Origin: Flavonifractor sp. An10 | GTDB taxonomy: Bacteria; Bacillota; Clostridia; Oscillospirales; Oscillospiraceae | NCBI RefSeq assembly: GCF_002161215.1 | Contig: NZ_NFMB01000009.1 | Location: 124,001-188,000 of the forward strand | DNA length: 64,000 nucleotides | Direction: 5' to 3' | Made by a program: the position numbers and the translations under genes | Shown here: one piece after another, positions 41,722-50,002 of the stretch | Position numbering within the stretch: position 1 is the first letter of the stretch | Layout: each line of letters begins with the position of its first letter | The notes under the pieces: model-generated | Database searches by the model: none | What the model was told of the DNA's origin: nothing | What the model saw: the letters and a program-made list of their open reading frames with translations, nothing else

Positions 41722-42891
41722 ATGAAGTATGATTTTGATGTGGTGGTTGACCGCAGCAAAAACTGCGCGGCCAAGTACGATGAGCGGAAGAAGAAATTCG
41801 GCACCGATGACGTCATCCCCCTGTGGATCGCCGACATGGACTTCAAGACCGCCCAGCCCATCATTGACGCCCTGGGCAAGCGGGCCCAGGAGGGCATCTG
41901 GGGCTACACCAGCCGCCCGGACTCCTATTTTGAGGCCATCCGGGGCTGGCAGAAGCGCCGCAACGGCTGGGACATCGACCAGAGCCTGATGAGCTTCAGC
42001 CTGGGCGTGGTGCAGACCATCAGCGCCATGGTGAAGCTGTTCACCCCCGAGGGGGGCAGCGTGCTCATCCAGACCCCGGTGTACTCCGAGTTCTACGACA
42101 TGACCGAGGCGTGGAACCGCAGGGTGCTGGAGAACCAGTTTATTGAGAAGGACGGCAAGTGGGAGATGGACTGGGCCGACTTTGAGGCCAAGCTGGAGGA
42201 GGCCGACCTGTTCCTGCTGTGCAACCCCCACAACCCCCTGGGCATCGTCTGGACGCCCGAGGAGCTGCGCCGCATGGTGGAGCTGTGCATGAAGCACCAT
42301 GTGGTTCTGTTCTCCGACGAGATCCACTCCGACCTGATCTTCCACGGCAAGAAGCATACCCCCACCGCCACCGTGTCTCCCGAGGCCGCCCAGTACGTGG
42401 TCACCGGCATCTCCGGCACCAAGACCTTCAACCTGGCGGGCCTGCAGGCCTCCACCGCGGTGTTCCCCAATGCCCATATGAAGCAGGTCTTTGACCACTA
42501 CTGGCAGTGCATGGACATCCACCGCAACAACGCCTTCTCCCTCACCGCCATGCAGGCCGCCTTCAACGAGGGCGAGGAGTGGCTGGAGCAGCTGCTGGCC
42601 TATCTGTCCGACAACTTCGACTTCGTGGTCAACTACTGCAGGGAGCACATCCCCCAGATCAAGACCTACGCCCCCGACGCCACCTACCTGATGTGGCTGG
42701 ACTGCCGGGAGCTGGGCCTGGACAACGAGGCGCTGCGCCGCTTCATGATCGAGAAGGCCAAGCTGGGCCTCAACGAGGGCTATACCTTCGGCCGCAGCCT
42801 GAGCGGCTACATGCGGCTCAACGCTGCCTGCCCCCGCAGCGTGCTGGAGCAGGCCATGAAGCAGCTGGAGGCGGCGGTCAAGTCCCTGTAA
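41722..42891 (+). CDS. PatB/MalY-family C-S lyase (aminotransferase fold)
   Basis: 389 residues. PLP enzyme; family members cleave cystathionine or S-substituted cysteines to pyruvate, ammonia and a thiol. Typical text: DVIPLWIADMDFKTAQPIIDAL at the N-terminus, LLCNPHNPLGIVWT, the PLP-binding SDEIHSDLIF, and the Schiff-base lysine in SGTKTFNLAG (about residue 234). It ends with RMNAACPRSVLEQ-like text (MRLNAACPRSVLEQ). ATG at 41722. First gene of a sigma-54-driven operon with a symporter and a glutaredoxin-like protein. Confidence 0.93.
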   Translation: MKYDFDVVVDRSKNCAAKYDERKKKFGTDDVIPLWIADMDFKTAQPIIDALGKRAQEGIWGYTSRPDSYFEAIRGWQKRRNGWDIDQSLMSFSLGVVQTISAMVKLFTPEGGSVLIQTPVYSEFYDMTEAWNRRVLENQFIEKDGKWEMDWADFEAKLEEADLFLLCNPHNPLGIVWTPEELRRMVELCMKHHVVLFSDEIHSDLIFHGKKHTPTATVSPEAAQYVVTGISGTKTFNLAGLQASTAVFPNAHMKQVFDHYWQCMDIHRNNAFSLTAMQAAFNEGEEWLEQLLAYLSDNFDFVVNYCREHIPQIKTYAPDATYLMWLDCRELGLDNEALRRFMIEKAKLGLNEGYTFGRSLSGYMRLNAACPRSVLEQAMKQLEAAVKSL

Positions 42892-42939
42892 GGGGCCGCC
42901 TCGGCACAAGGAATCTTGGAAAAGAGAGGAGCATCTCCT

Positions 42940-44205
42940 GTGGCAACCATTCAAAAGAAGAGCTTCTGGCAGCAGTACGGAAGCCTGATCCTGATCCTGG
43001 GCGGCATCATCATCGGCGCCCTCATCGGGGCCTTTGCCCCCGCCGTGGGCACCACCATCAAGCCCATCGGCGACATCTTCCTGAACCTGCTGTTCACCAT
43101 CGTGGTTCCCCTGGTGTTTGTGTCCATCGCCTCCGCCGTTGGCAGCATGGCAAACATGAAGCGCCTGGGCAAGATCCTGGGCTCCACCATCGGCACCTTC
43201 ATCTTCACCGGCCTGATCGCCGCGGCCTGTGTGCTCGTCTGGGTGAACCTGTTCAGCCCCTCCGCCGGCACCTCCATCCAGCTGACGGCCGGTGAGGCCG
43301 GCGAGGCCCAGAGCGCCGGCGAGCTGCTGGTCAGCACCCTGACCGTGTCCGATTTCTCCGATCTGTGGGATAAGTCCAACATGCTGCCCCTGATCATCTT
43401 TGCCATCATCTTCGGCTTCTGCGTGTCCGCCTGCGGCGGCGACGAGAGCCCCATGGGCAAGCTGCTCATGAACCTGAACGACATCATCATGAAGTTCGTG
43501 GGCGTCATCATGTTCATCGCCCCCATCGGCCTGGGCGCCTACTTCGCCAACCTGGTGGCTACCTACGGCCCGGAGATCGTGGGCGACTACGGCCGCTCCA
43601 TGCTGGTCTACTACCCCCTGTGCCTGCTTTACGGCGTTATTTTCTTCCCCCTGTACGCCTTCCTGGCCGGCGGCAAGCTGGGCGTGAAGAGAATGATCAA
43701 GAACATCTTCCCGCCTGCCATCACCGCCTTCGCCACCCAGTCCTCCGCCGCCACCATCCCCGTGAACAAGGAGGCCTGTGACAACATCGGCGTGCCCAAG
43801 GACGTCAGCGATCTGGTGCTGCCCATGGGCTGCACCATGCACATGGACGGCTCCGTCCTCAGCTCCATCGTGAAGATCGCCTTCCTCTACGGCATCTTCG
43901 GCATGGACTTCACCGGCGCGGGCACCTACGCCATGGCCATCGTGGTGGCCATCCTGTCCGCCTTCGTGCTCTCCGGCGCCCCCGGCGGCGGCCTGGTGGG
44001 CGAGATGCTCATCGTCAGCATGTTCAACTTCCCCGCCGAGGCTTTCCCCATCATTGCCACCCTGGGCTTCATCTTTGACCCCGCCGCCACCTGCCTGAAC
44101 TCCTCCGGCGACACCATTGCCTCCATGATGGTCACCCGCCTGGTGGAGGGCAAGGACTGGCTGGTCAAGGCTGTGGCCGCCAAAAAGGGGCAGAGCCAGG
44201 AGTAA
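42940..44205 (+). CDS. Dicarboxylate/amino acid:cation symporter (DAACS family)
   Basis: 421 residues, GltPh-like fold with eight helices and two re-entrant hairpins. Family motifs: FLNLLFTIVVPLVFVSIASAVGSM, hairpin 1 serine-rich TAFATQSSAATIPV, helix 7 PMGCTMHMDGSVL (a variant of NMDGT) and hairpin 2 APGGGLVGEM. GTG start at 42940 with AGAGAGGAG upstream; an earlier in-frame start would overlap that site. Context suggests cystine, cysteine or a related amino acid as substrate, by inference from its operon partners. The helix 7 text differs from aspartate/glutamate carriers. Confidence 0.92.
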   Translation: MATIQKKSFWQQYGSLILILGGIIIGALIGAFAPAVGTTIKPIGDIFLNLLFTIVVPLVFVSIASAVGSMANMKRLGKILGSTIGTFIFTGLIAAACVLVWVNLFSPSAGTSIQLTAGEAGEAQSAGELLVSTLTVSDFSDLWDKSNMLPLIIFAIIFGFCVSACGGDESPMGKLLMNLNDIIMKFVGVIMFIAPIGLGAYFANLVATYGPEIVGDYGRSMLVYYPLCLLYGVIFFPLYAFLAGGKLGVKRMIKNIFPPAITAFATQSSAATIPVNKEACDNIGVPKDVSDLVLPMGCTMHMDGSVLSSIVKIAFLYGIFGMDFTGAGTYAMAIVVAILSAFVLSGAPGGGLVGEMLIVSMFNFPAEAFPIIATLGFIFDPAATCLNSSGDTIASMMVTRLVEGKDWLVKAVAAKKGQSQE

Positions 44206-44253
44206 TCCGCTCCTGACGCGCCCGGCATCAATCCCGTAAGGAGGTATTGTACC

Positions 44254-44505
44254 ATGAAAGTCACTGTAATCGGCAGCCATCTGTGCCCCGATACCCTGTA
44301 TGCCCTGAATCGCCTGGTGGAGGCCAAGGCGGACATCGACTTCAAGAACCTGTCCGCCAGCCTGTCCGACCTCAAGGCCTATCTGGCCCTGCGGGAGAGC
44401 AGCCCCGTGTTTGACGGCCCCAAGGCCAGGGGCTCCCTGGGCATCCCCTGCTTTGTCCTGGAGGACGGCACCGTCACCCTGGAGCTGGAGAAGGTTCTGG
44501 GCTGA
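44254..44505 (+). CDS. Small glutaredoxin-like protein with CPDT motif
   Basis: 83 residues. Thioredoxin-fold pattern MKVTVIGSHLCPDTLYALNRLVEAKADIDFKNL, then SLGIPCFVLEDGTVTLELE, with the cis-Pro region at GIPC. The active site is CPDT instead of CPYC, so only one active-site cysteine, as in monothiol glutaredoxins; a second Cys lies in GIPCF. ATG at 44254 with AAGGAGG upstream, 48 bases after the symporter gene. Probably co-expressed in the thiol operon. Redox or thiol-transfer role is inferred. Confidence 0.8.
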   Translation: MKVTVIGSHLCPDTLYALNRLVEAKADIDFKNLSASLSDLKAYLALRESSPVFDGPKARGSLGIPCFVLEDGTVTLELEKVLG

Positions 44506-44534
44506 TTCAATCAGATACAGATATAGAAATAAGC

Positions 44535-44562
44535 AGCGCCCGCCGGGATTCCGGCGGGCGCT
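44535..44562. terminator. Terminator hairpin, left copy beside element A2
   Basis: 12-bp stem AGCGCCCGCCGG / CCGGCGGGCGCT, loop GATT. The same 28 bases recur at 44723-44750. Confidence 0.8.
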
Positions 44563-44722
44563 GTGCTGTCGATAAACCTTCCAGCCGAAGGATTCGGAGG
44601 GAAGGATAGTGTGAAAGGGAACCGTCAGGGTTCCCTTTCGCGTTGGATCAAACAACTTTTTGAAACTTAAAAAAGTTTCAAAAAGTTCGTCAGCCTGTCG
44701 AAAAGATTTTTTCGACAGGCTG
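44563..44722 (-). repeat. Intergenic element family A, copy A2
   Basis: 160-bp insert, inverted relative to A1. Read on the minus strand it starts CAGCCTGTCGAAAAAATC, then the hairpin TTTTCGACAGGCTG, the AACTTTTTGAAACTT hairpin, GTTTGATCCAACGCGAAAGG, GGGAACCCTGACGGTTC, directly TTTCACACTATCCTTCCC, and ends GGTTTATCGACAGCAC. It lacks the 62-bp segment of A1 and is otherwise nearly identical. Confidence 0.8.
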
Positions 44723-44750
44723 AGCGCCCGCCGGGATTCCGGCGGGCGCT
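44723..44750. terminator. Terminator hairpin, right copy beside element A2
   Basis: Exact 28-bp duplicate of 44535-44562; lies just before the stop side of the minus-strand HAD gene. Confidence 0.8.
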
Positions 44751-44765
44751 GCTCTGTGCTCGGGC

Positions 44766-45437
44766 TTATTGGGAAACGGCGGCGGGGGAGAGGAGCAGGG
44801 CCTCCAGTTCCGCCGGGCTGCCCACAATCTGCCGGGCGCCGTGGGCCGACAGGAACCCGGCGTCCCGGAAGCCCCAGCTCACCGAGATGCAGGGCAGGCC
44901 GGCGTTTTGGGCGGTGGCGATGTCCACGTCGGAGTCGCCCACGTACACCGCCCCCGCCGGCTCCGCCCCCAGCTCCGCCAGGGCGCGGAACACCGTATCC
45001 GGGGCAGGCTTGCGGGCCACCCCCTGGGACTCGCCGATAGCCACGGGGAGCCGGTCGCCAAAATAGTTCTGGCACAGCCCCTTTACCGCCCCGTCGAACT
45101 TGTTGGACACCACGGCGGTGCGGATGCCCGCGGCCTGGAGGTGCTCCAGCAGTGCCGGAACGCCGGGATAGGGGGCGGTCTTGTTCTCCATGTTCAGCAG
45201 GTAGTGGGCCCGGAAGTCGGCCAGACAGGCGGCCTCCTCCTCCGCCGGGGTGCCCTCGGGCACCGCCAGGTGGATCAGCCGCCCCACCCCGTTGCCCACA
45301 AAGGTGCGCACCTCCTCCAGGGTGCGGGCGGGCATGCGGTGGACGGACAGGGCGTAGTTGGTGCTGTCGGCCAGATCCTGGAGGGTGTCCAGCAGGGTGC
45401 CGTCCAGGTCGAAAATCACGGTCTGATAGGGATACAT
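44766..45437 (-). CDS. HAD-superfamily phosphatase (phosphoglycolate-phosphatase-like)
   Basis: 223 residues. HAD motifs I (VIFDLDGTLLDTLQDLADS), II (TAVVSNKFD), III (GVARKPAPDT) and IV (VYVGDSDVDIATAQNAG). Helical cap of about 65 residues after motif I with PARTLEEVRTFVGNGV, the C1-cap type of phosphoglycolate phosphatase and PpaX. ATG at 45437 with AGGAGG upstream. Not clearly linked to neighbours. Substrate uncertain; small phosphate esters are likely. Confidence 0.92.
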   Translation of the reverse strand: MYPYQTVIFDLDGTLLDTLQDLADSTNYALSVHRMPARTLEEVRTFVGNGVGRLIHLAVPEGTPAEEEAACLADFRAHYLLNMENKTAPYPGVPALLEHLQAAGIRTAVVSNKFDGAVKGLCQNYFGDRLPVAIGESQGVARKPAPDTVFRALAELGAEPAGAVYVGDSDVDIATAQNAGLPCISVSWGFRDAGFLSAHGARQIVGSPAELEALLLSPAAVSQ

Positions 45438-45476
45438 GTCATTGGTGCCTCCTGTGGGATAGTTCCGTTGGACGGG

Positions 45477-46505
45477 CTATATGATACCACAGAAGGGGGA
45501 GGAGCGGAAGAGGGAAGCGAGCAAAAATCCCAGCAGGCCGCAGCCGGGGAAAGTCCACAGCCAGGTTCGGACAATCCGCCCCGCCACCGCCTGGTTCACC
45601 CCGCCGCCCGCCCCGGCCCCCAGGATGGCGGCGGTCTTGGCATGGGTGGTGCTCACCGGCAGGCCCGCCAGCGTGCAGAAGAGCAGGCAGAGACCGCCCC
45701 CCAGATCGGCGGCCAGCCCCTCCGCCGGCCCCAGGCGCACCATGTCCCGGCCTACCGTGTCCACAATCCTGCGGCCCCCCAGGGCGGTACCCAGTGCCAT
45801 GACGGCGGCGCAGAGGAGGGTGAGCCCCGGCTCCGGCGCAAAGCCCGCCGTATGCCCCCCGGCCAGGGAGGCGGCCAGGAGAAAGACCCCCAAAAACTTC
45901 TGCCCGTCCTGGGCCCCGTGGAGGAAGGCCATAACCGCCGCCCCGGCGATCTGCCCCCGGCGGCACAGGGCGGGGGAAGGGCGCAGGCGCCCCGCCAGGC
46001 GGCGGCATACCGCCCCGGCCAGCCACCCCAGCAGCAGGGAGCCCGCCAGCCCCAGCAGGATCCTTCCCCAGGGCCCGGGCCGCAGGTTGGAGAGTCCTCC
46101 GGGCAGGGCCAGGGCCGCGCCGGACAGCCCCGCCGCCAGGGCGTGGCTCTCGCTGGTGGGCACGCCGAACCGCCACGCTGCCGCCGCCCACACCACAATG
46201 GCGCACAGGGCCGCGCACAGGGCGGGGAGGGCATCCGCCGGCGACGAACTGAAGTCCGCCATATCATACAGCGTTTCCGCCACCGAGGCGTTTACCGCCG
46301 TCATCACCAGGGCACCCAGCAGGTTGCACGCCGCCGCCAGCAGGGCCGCCCGGCGGAAGGACAGAGCGCCGGCACCCACCGCCGCAGCGATGGCGTTGGG
46401 CGCATCCGTCCAGCCGTTGACCAGCACCACCGCCAGCACCAGGGCGCAGGTGAGGGACAGTACGGGATTTTGGCTGGCCTGAAAAAGCAGAGCGGAGAGA
46501 GACAA
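45477..46505 (-). CDS. Inorganic phosphate transporter (Pit family)
   Basis: 342 residues from a TTG at 46505, with about ten helices. PHO4-family signatures occur twice: NGWTDAPNAIAAAVGAGAL near the N-terminus and TTHAKTAAILGAGA near the C-terminus, plus FLHGAQDGQKFLG in the middle. It is shorter than E. coli PitA and lacks the long central loop. The TTG has GGGGGTG upstream; an in-frame ATG at 46526 is in the loop of a terminator hairpin and lacks a binding site. It follows the glycosyltransferase gene on the same strand. Confidence 0.85.
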   Translation of the reverse strand: MSLSALLFQASQNPVLSLTCALVLAVVLVNGWTDAPNAIAAAVGAGALSFRRAALLAAACNLLGALVMTAVNASVAETLYDMADFSSSPADALPALCAALCAIVVWAAAAWRFGVPTSESHALAAGLSGAALALPGGLSNLRPGPWGRILLGLAGSLLLGWLAGAVCRRLAGRLRPSPALCRRGQIAGAAVMAFLHGAQDGQKFLGVFLLAASLAGGHTAGFAPEPGLTLLCAAVMALGTALGGRRIVDTVGRDMVRLGPAEGLAADLGGGLCLLFCTLAGLPVSTTHAKTAAILGAGAGGGVNQAVAGRIVRTWLWTFPGCGLLGFLLASLFRSSPFCGII

Positions 46506-46510
46506 GCAAA

Positions 46511-46545
46511 CACCCCCTGTCCCCATTCTACGGGGACAGGGGGTG
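46511..46545 (-). terminator. Hairpin terminator after the glycosyltransferase gene
   Basis: 14-bp stem CACCCCCTGTCCCC / GGGGACAGGGGGTG, 7-base loop, followed on the minus strand by TTTGCTTGT. The Pit gene begins in its tail, so its translation start may be influenced by this structure. Confidence 0.7.
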
Positions 46546-46567
46546 CGGTATGAGTCGCCCGCCGCCG

Positions 46568-47641
46568 TTAATACAGCCCGATGGTGCGCAGAATCCGGAT
46601 CACCTGCCCGGCCCGGACAGACCAGGCGGCCTGCCGGGCGTGTTCCCGTCGACGCTCCCTGGCCCAGCTGCCGGTCTCCTCCAGGGCCCGGCGGCACAGC
46701 CGGGCGAACTCCTCGTCCGTGTGGGCGGTGTAGACCACGTCGGGAAAGGGCTCCACCTGGTCGGGGGGCAGGAGGGTGACAATGGGGAGGCCGGTAGCCA
46801 GATACTCATAGAGACGGGGGGAGAGGATGTCGTTTTTCAGGTTGTCCAGCCGGAGAAAGTCCAGGCACACGTCGAACCGGGCCAGGTAGTCGGGCACCTC
46901 CACCGGCCGCCGGGCGCCCAGGAAGCGCACGTTGGGCAGCCGCTCCAGCGCGTCGGCGGCAGGGTTGTCCCTCCGCCGGCCCAGAAAGAGGAAGGAGGCG
47001 TCCGGCATGGCCCGGGCGGCGCGGAGGGCGGGGGAGAGATCCAGATCCGGCCAGATGGTGCCCACATAGCCCAGCACCGGCCCGGTGAGGCCCCGCAGCT
47101 CCGGCGGGCAGTCGGCGGGCGTGCGGGTGAACATGGGGAAGTTGACCCCGTTGGGCAGCAGGGCGATGTTGTCGTTGCAGGGGGAGAGGTGATCCGCCAG
47201 CCCCGGGGAGGCGGCGAACACCACGTCGGCGGCCAGAGCCAGGTCGCTCTCCCACCGGGGGGGCAGGTCGAACCAGTCCCGGTCACAGTCATACACCACC
47301 CCCCGGTGGGGCAGCAGCTCCAGCAGGTGGATCTGCTCCGGATCGGTGCACCACAGCAGGGGCTCCTTGAACCGGTGCCGCTCCATCTGCCGGAGGATGG
47401 GCCGGGCCAGCCACCGCCACCGCTGCCGGTGGAGCAGGGCGTGGCGGGGCTCCACCTCGGGCAGGGGAGGGAGGGTGAACACCGTCAGGCCGGGGCGCAT
47501 CTGCCGCCCCGGCTGCCGCCAGCGGCGGCCCGGCGGCTCGAAGAAGAGCACCTGGGCATCCTTCAGGCGGATCATCAGCTGCTGGGTGCGGGTGGGCACC
47601 GTCCGCCACGGCTCGGCGGACAGGCAGACAATCTGCTGCAT
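46568..47641 (-). CDS. Glycosyltransferase, family 1/4 type
   Basis: 357 residues, GT-B fold. N-terminal acceptor domain starts QQIVCLSAEPWRTVPTRTQQLM. The C-terminal donor domain has NGVNFPMF, GPVLGYVGTIWPDLDLS, FLFLGRRRDNPA, and SPRLYEYLATGLPIV with the conserved Glu of donor binding. ATG at 47641 with GAGAGG upstream, four bases after the csaB fusion gene stop; they form one unit. Probably adds a sugar to a secreted or cell-wall polymer. Substrate not readable. Confidence 0.88.
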   Translation of the reverse strand: MQQIVCLSAEPWRTVPTRTQQLMIRLKDAQVLFFEPPGRRWRQPGRQMRPGLTVFTLPPLPEVEPRHALLHRQRWRWLARPILRQMERHRFKEPLLWCTDPEQIHLLELLPHRGVVYDCDRDWFDLPPRWESDLALAADVVFAASPGLADHLSPCNDNIALLPNGVNFPMFTRTPADCPPELRGLTGPVLGYVGTIWPDLDLSPALRAARAMPDASFLFLGRRRDNPAADALERLPNVRFLGARRPVEVPDYLARFDVCLDFLRLDNLKNDILSPRLYEYLATGLPIVTLLPPDQVEPFPDVVYTAHTDEEFARLCRRALEETGSWARERRREHARQAAWSVRAGQVIRILRTIGLY

Positions 47642-47645
47642 CCCC

Positions 47646-49877
47646 TCACCTCTCCAGCAGGGCCCGGGCGGTCTCGCTGTTGCGCTGCTCCACCTGGCGC
47701 AGGCGGTTGACGCCGCCGGACAGGAATGCCTCGTCCCCGATGCGCCCGCAGGCCGCGTCGATGTGGGCCCGCAGGGCCTCCACGGTGACGGCGTCCAGGT
47801 CGGTGTAGAGATCCTGCCCGATATAGGACAGGAAGGAGCTGATCTTCTGGTCGTACACCACACCCACCAGGGGCACCCCCTGGCCGGCGGCGAACACCAG
47901 GGCGTGCAGGCGCATGGACACCACCACCTGCATCCGGGCAAACAGGCCGATGGTGTGGTCGGAGCTGCCGGTCTCCGGCAGGATATAGTGGGGGGCCTTC
48001 ATGTGCTGGGCGGCCAGCTTGGCGGCCCCCACGTCCAGCCGCCGCTCGATGGGCAGGAACACGGGGGTAAGGCCGTACTTCTCGTAGGCGTAATCCGCCG
48101 CCGCGCCAAACAGGGAGGCCTTCTCCTCAAAGCCGGGCCAGGGCCGCAGGGCGAAGCCGATGTACCGGCCCCTGGGGTCGATGCCCTGGCTCTCCAGGAT
48201 GCCGTCCACCACCTGCTCCGGGGCGGCGGGGAGGATCACCGTGGGGTCGGCGGAGAGAATGATCTCCGGGTTGGTGACCCCCATATCCTCCAGCTCCTCC
48301 CGGGAGTGGGTGTCCCGCAGGGTGATGGCGTCCACGCTCTTCTGGAGCACCTTGGCCGCCCGGCGGCGGTTGGCGGGGGAGTGGATGGGCCCGATGCCGC
48401 AGCCGTACATCATCACCTGGCAGCCCAGGCGCTTGGCCGCCGAGATGGTGAACAGGTAGAACCACAGGGAGCGGTGGCTGGTCACATCCTGCATCAGGGA
48501 GCCGCCGCCGTTGATGTAGAGCCGGGTTTTGCCCATCCGCCGCAGGAAACGGGGGAAGGCGAAGGTGTAGATGGAGTTGACCCGGTAGGTGAGGCGGGTG
48601 TCGTCCGGGTTGCGGGAGAGCACCCAGATGGGCAGATCCGGGTCGATCTGCCGCAGCTCGGTGACGATGGCCTCCAGGATGGCGTCGTCGCCGGCGTTGC
48701 CCCGGCCGTAGGCGCCGCACACCAGGGCCCCGTCCCGGCGGCCCCTGAGGTTTTTCTTCCGCTCCTGGCGGCGGAGGATGGTGCGGTAGATGGTCAGCTG
48801 CCGCTCCAGGGTGCTCTCCAGGGAGAAGTCGGCCTTGGCCCGCTGGTAGAGCCGCTGCCCCAGGTGCTCCCGCAGGGTGGGATCCTGGGCCAGGGAGACC
48901 AGGCAGCGGGCCAGCCCCTCCGCATCCCCCGCCTCGAAGAGCAGGCCGTGGATGCCGTGCTCGATGAGGTAGGGCACGCCGCCCACCCGGCTGGCCACCG
49001 TGGGCAGGGCTGCCCGGGCCCCCTCGGTGAGGGAGTAGGGGAAGGTCTCGGACAGGGAGGTGAGGGTGTTGATGTCGATGGCGTGGTAGAAGCTGTCGGT
49101 GTCGGTGATCCACCCGGCAAAGCATACCTGCCGCTCCACCCCCAGCTCGGCGGAGAGCTTTTTCAGCATGTCCATCTGCTCCCCGTCGCCGGCGATGAGC
49201 AGCCGCAGGTTGGGGCAGGTCTGGTGGGCGATGGCGAAGCCCCGCACCAGGGTGGCGATGTCCTTCACCGGGTTGAGCCGGGCGGCGATGCCCACCACCA
49301 CGCTGTCCCCGTCGGCCTCCAGCCCCACGGAGCGGAAATACTCCTCCCGGCCCAGGGCGGGGGTACGGGGGGTGAAGTCGATACCGTTGTAGATGGTGAA
49401 CAGCTTGTCCGGGTCGAAGCCCCGGCTGATGAGCAGGTCGGTCATGGCGTCGGACACGCCGATGCGGTAGTCCAGCAGCCGCAGGGCGATGGTGTTGATG
49501 GTGCCGTAGCTGAGGCGGGAGAAGGGGCGGCCCAGGTAGTCCAGACGGTAGTCGGAGTGGACGGTGGTGACCACCGGCAGCCCAGTGGCCCGGCGCAGCA
49601 GGGCTCCCATCATATTGCCCCGGGCCCCGTGGCAGTGGATGATCTCATAGCCCTCCTCCCGGATCATCCGCTTGAGGGTGCGGTAGGTGCGCAGCAGGTT
49701 GCGCCCGGGGAGCACCACGGTGCGGATCCCCAGCTCCCGGGCCTCCTGGGCGAAGGGGCCCTCCATGAAGCACACCATGGTCACGTCAATGGTGCGGGTG
49801 AGGTTCTGGAGCAGGGAGTGGACATGGGTCTTGGCTCCGCCGCTGTCCCCGCCGGAGATCAGATGGATGACTTTCAT
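47646..49877 (-). CDS. csaB: Fusion of GT4 glycosyltransferase and polysaccharide pyruvyl transferase CsaB
   Basis: 743 residues. Residues 1 to about 375: GT-B glycosyltransferase family 4 (MKVIHLISGGDSGGAKTH, RLNPVKDIATLVRGF, and the EX7E pair in SETFPYSLTEG). Residues about 386-743: pyruvyl transferase domain (VCGAYGRGNAGDDAILEAIV, INGGGSLMQDVTS, YGCGIGPI, SMRLHALVFAAGQGVP). CsaB adds pyruvyl ketals to the secondary cell-wall polymer that anchors SLH-domain proteins. Normally the two activities are separate proteins. ATG at 49877 with TGGAGG upstream. The next gene is a further glycosyltransferase, giving a compact wall-polymer unit. Confidence 0.92.
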   Translation of the reverse strand: MKVIHLISGGDSGGAKTHVHSLLQNLTRTIDVTMVCFMEGPFAQEARELGIRTVVLPGRNLLRTYRTLKRMIREEGYEIIHCHGARGNMMGALLRRATGLPVVTTVHSDYRLDYLGRPFSRLSYGTINTIALRLLDYRIGVSDAMTDLLISRGFDPDKLFTIYNGIDFTPRTPALGREEYFRSVGLEADGDSVVVGIAARLNPVKDIATLVRGFAIAHQTCPNLRLLIAGDGEQMDMLKKLSAELGVERQVCFAGWITDTDSFYHAIDINTLTSLSETFPYSLTEGARAALPTVASRVGGVPYLIEHGIHGLLFEAGDAEGLARCLVSLAQDPTLREHLGQRLYQRAKADFSLESTLERQLTIYRTILRRQERKKNLRGRRDGALVCGAYGRGNAGDDAILEAIVTELRQIDPDLPIWVLSRNPDDTRLTYRVNSIYTFAFPRFLRRMGKTRLYINGGGSLMQDVTSHRSLWFYLFTISAAKRLGCQVMMYGCGIGPIHSPANRRRAAKVLQKSVDAITLRDTHSREELEDMGVTNPEIILSADPTVILPAAPEQVVDGILESQGIDPRGRYIGFALRPWPGFEEKASLFGAAADYAYEKYGLTPVFLPIERRLDVGAAKLAAQHMKAPHYILPETGSSDHTIGLFARMQVVVSMRLHALVFAAGQGVPLVGVVYDQKISSFLSYIGQDLYTDLDAVTVEALRAHIDAACGRIGDEAFLSGGVNRLRQVEQRNSETARALLER

Positions 49878-49904
49878 AGGAAAACCTCCAGGGAAAGAAA
49901 AGAC

Positions 49905-49934
49905 TTGTTTCCTGGTATGGATGTATGGTACAAT
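49905..49934 (+). promoter_or_regulatory. Probable promoter of the DUF4330 gene
   Basis: TTGTTT, 18 bases, TACAAT, in the divergent gap to csaB, about 69 bases before the ATG. Confidence 0.45.
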
Positions 49935-50002
49935 ATCCAAGTATCAGTAAAGATCATTGTACCAACTCTACAGACAATTTACAACCTCGGAGGCTGCAAA
50001 AG

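Noticed and set aside
41521-45075. 1184-codon open frame on the minus strand
   Set aside because: Runs antisense through the activator end, PatB and symporter genes and element A2; composition typical of antisense frames in GC-rich DNA.
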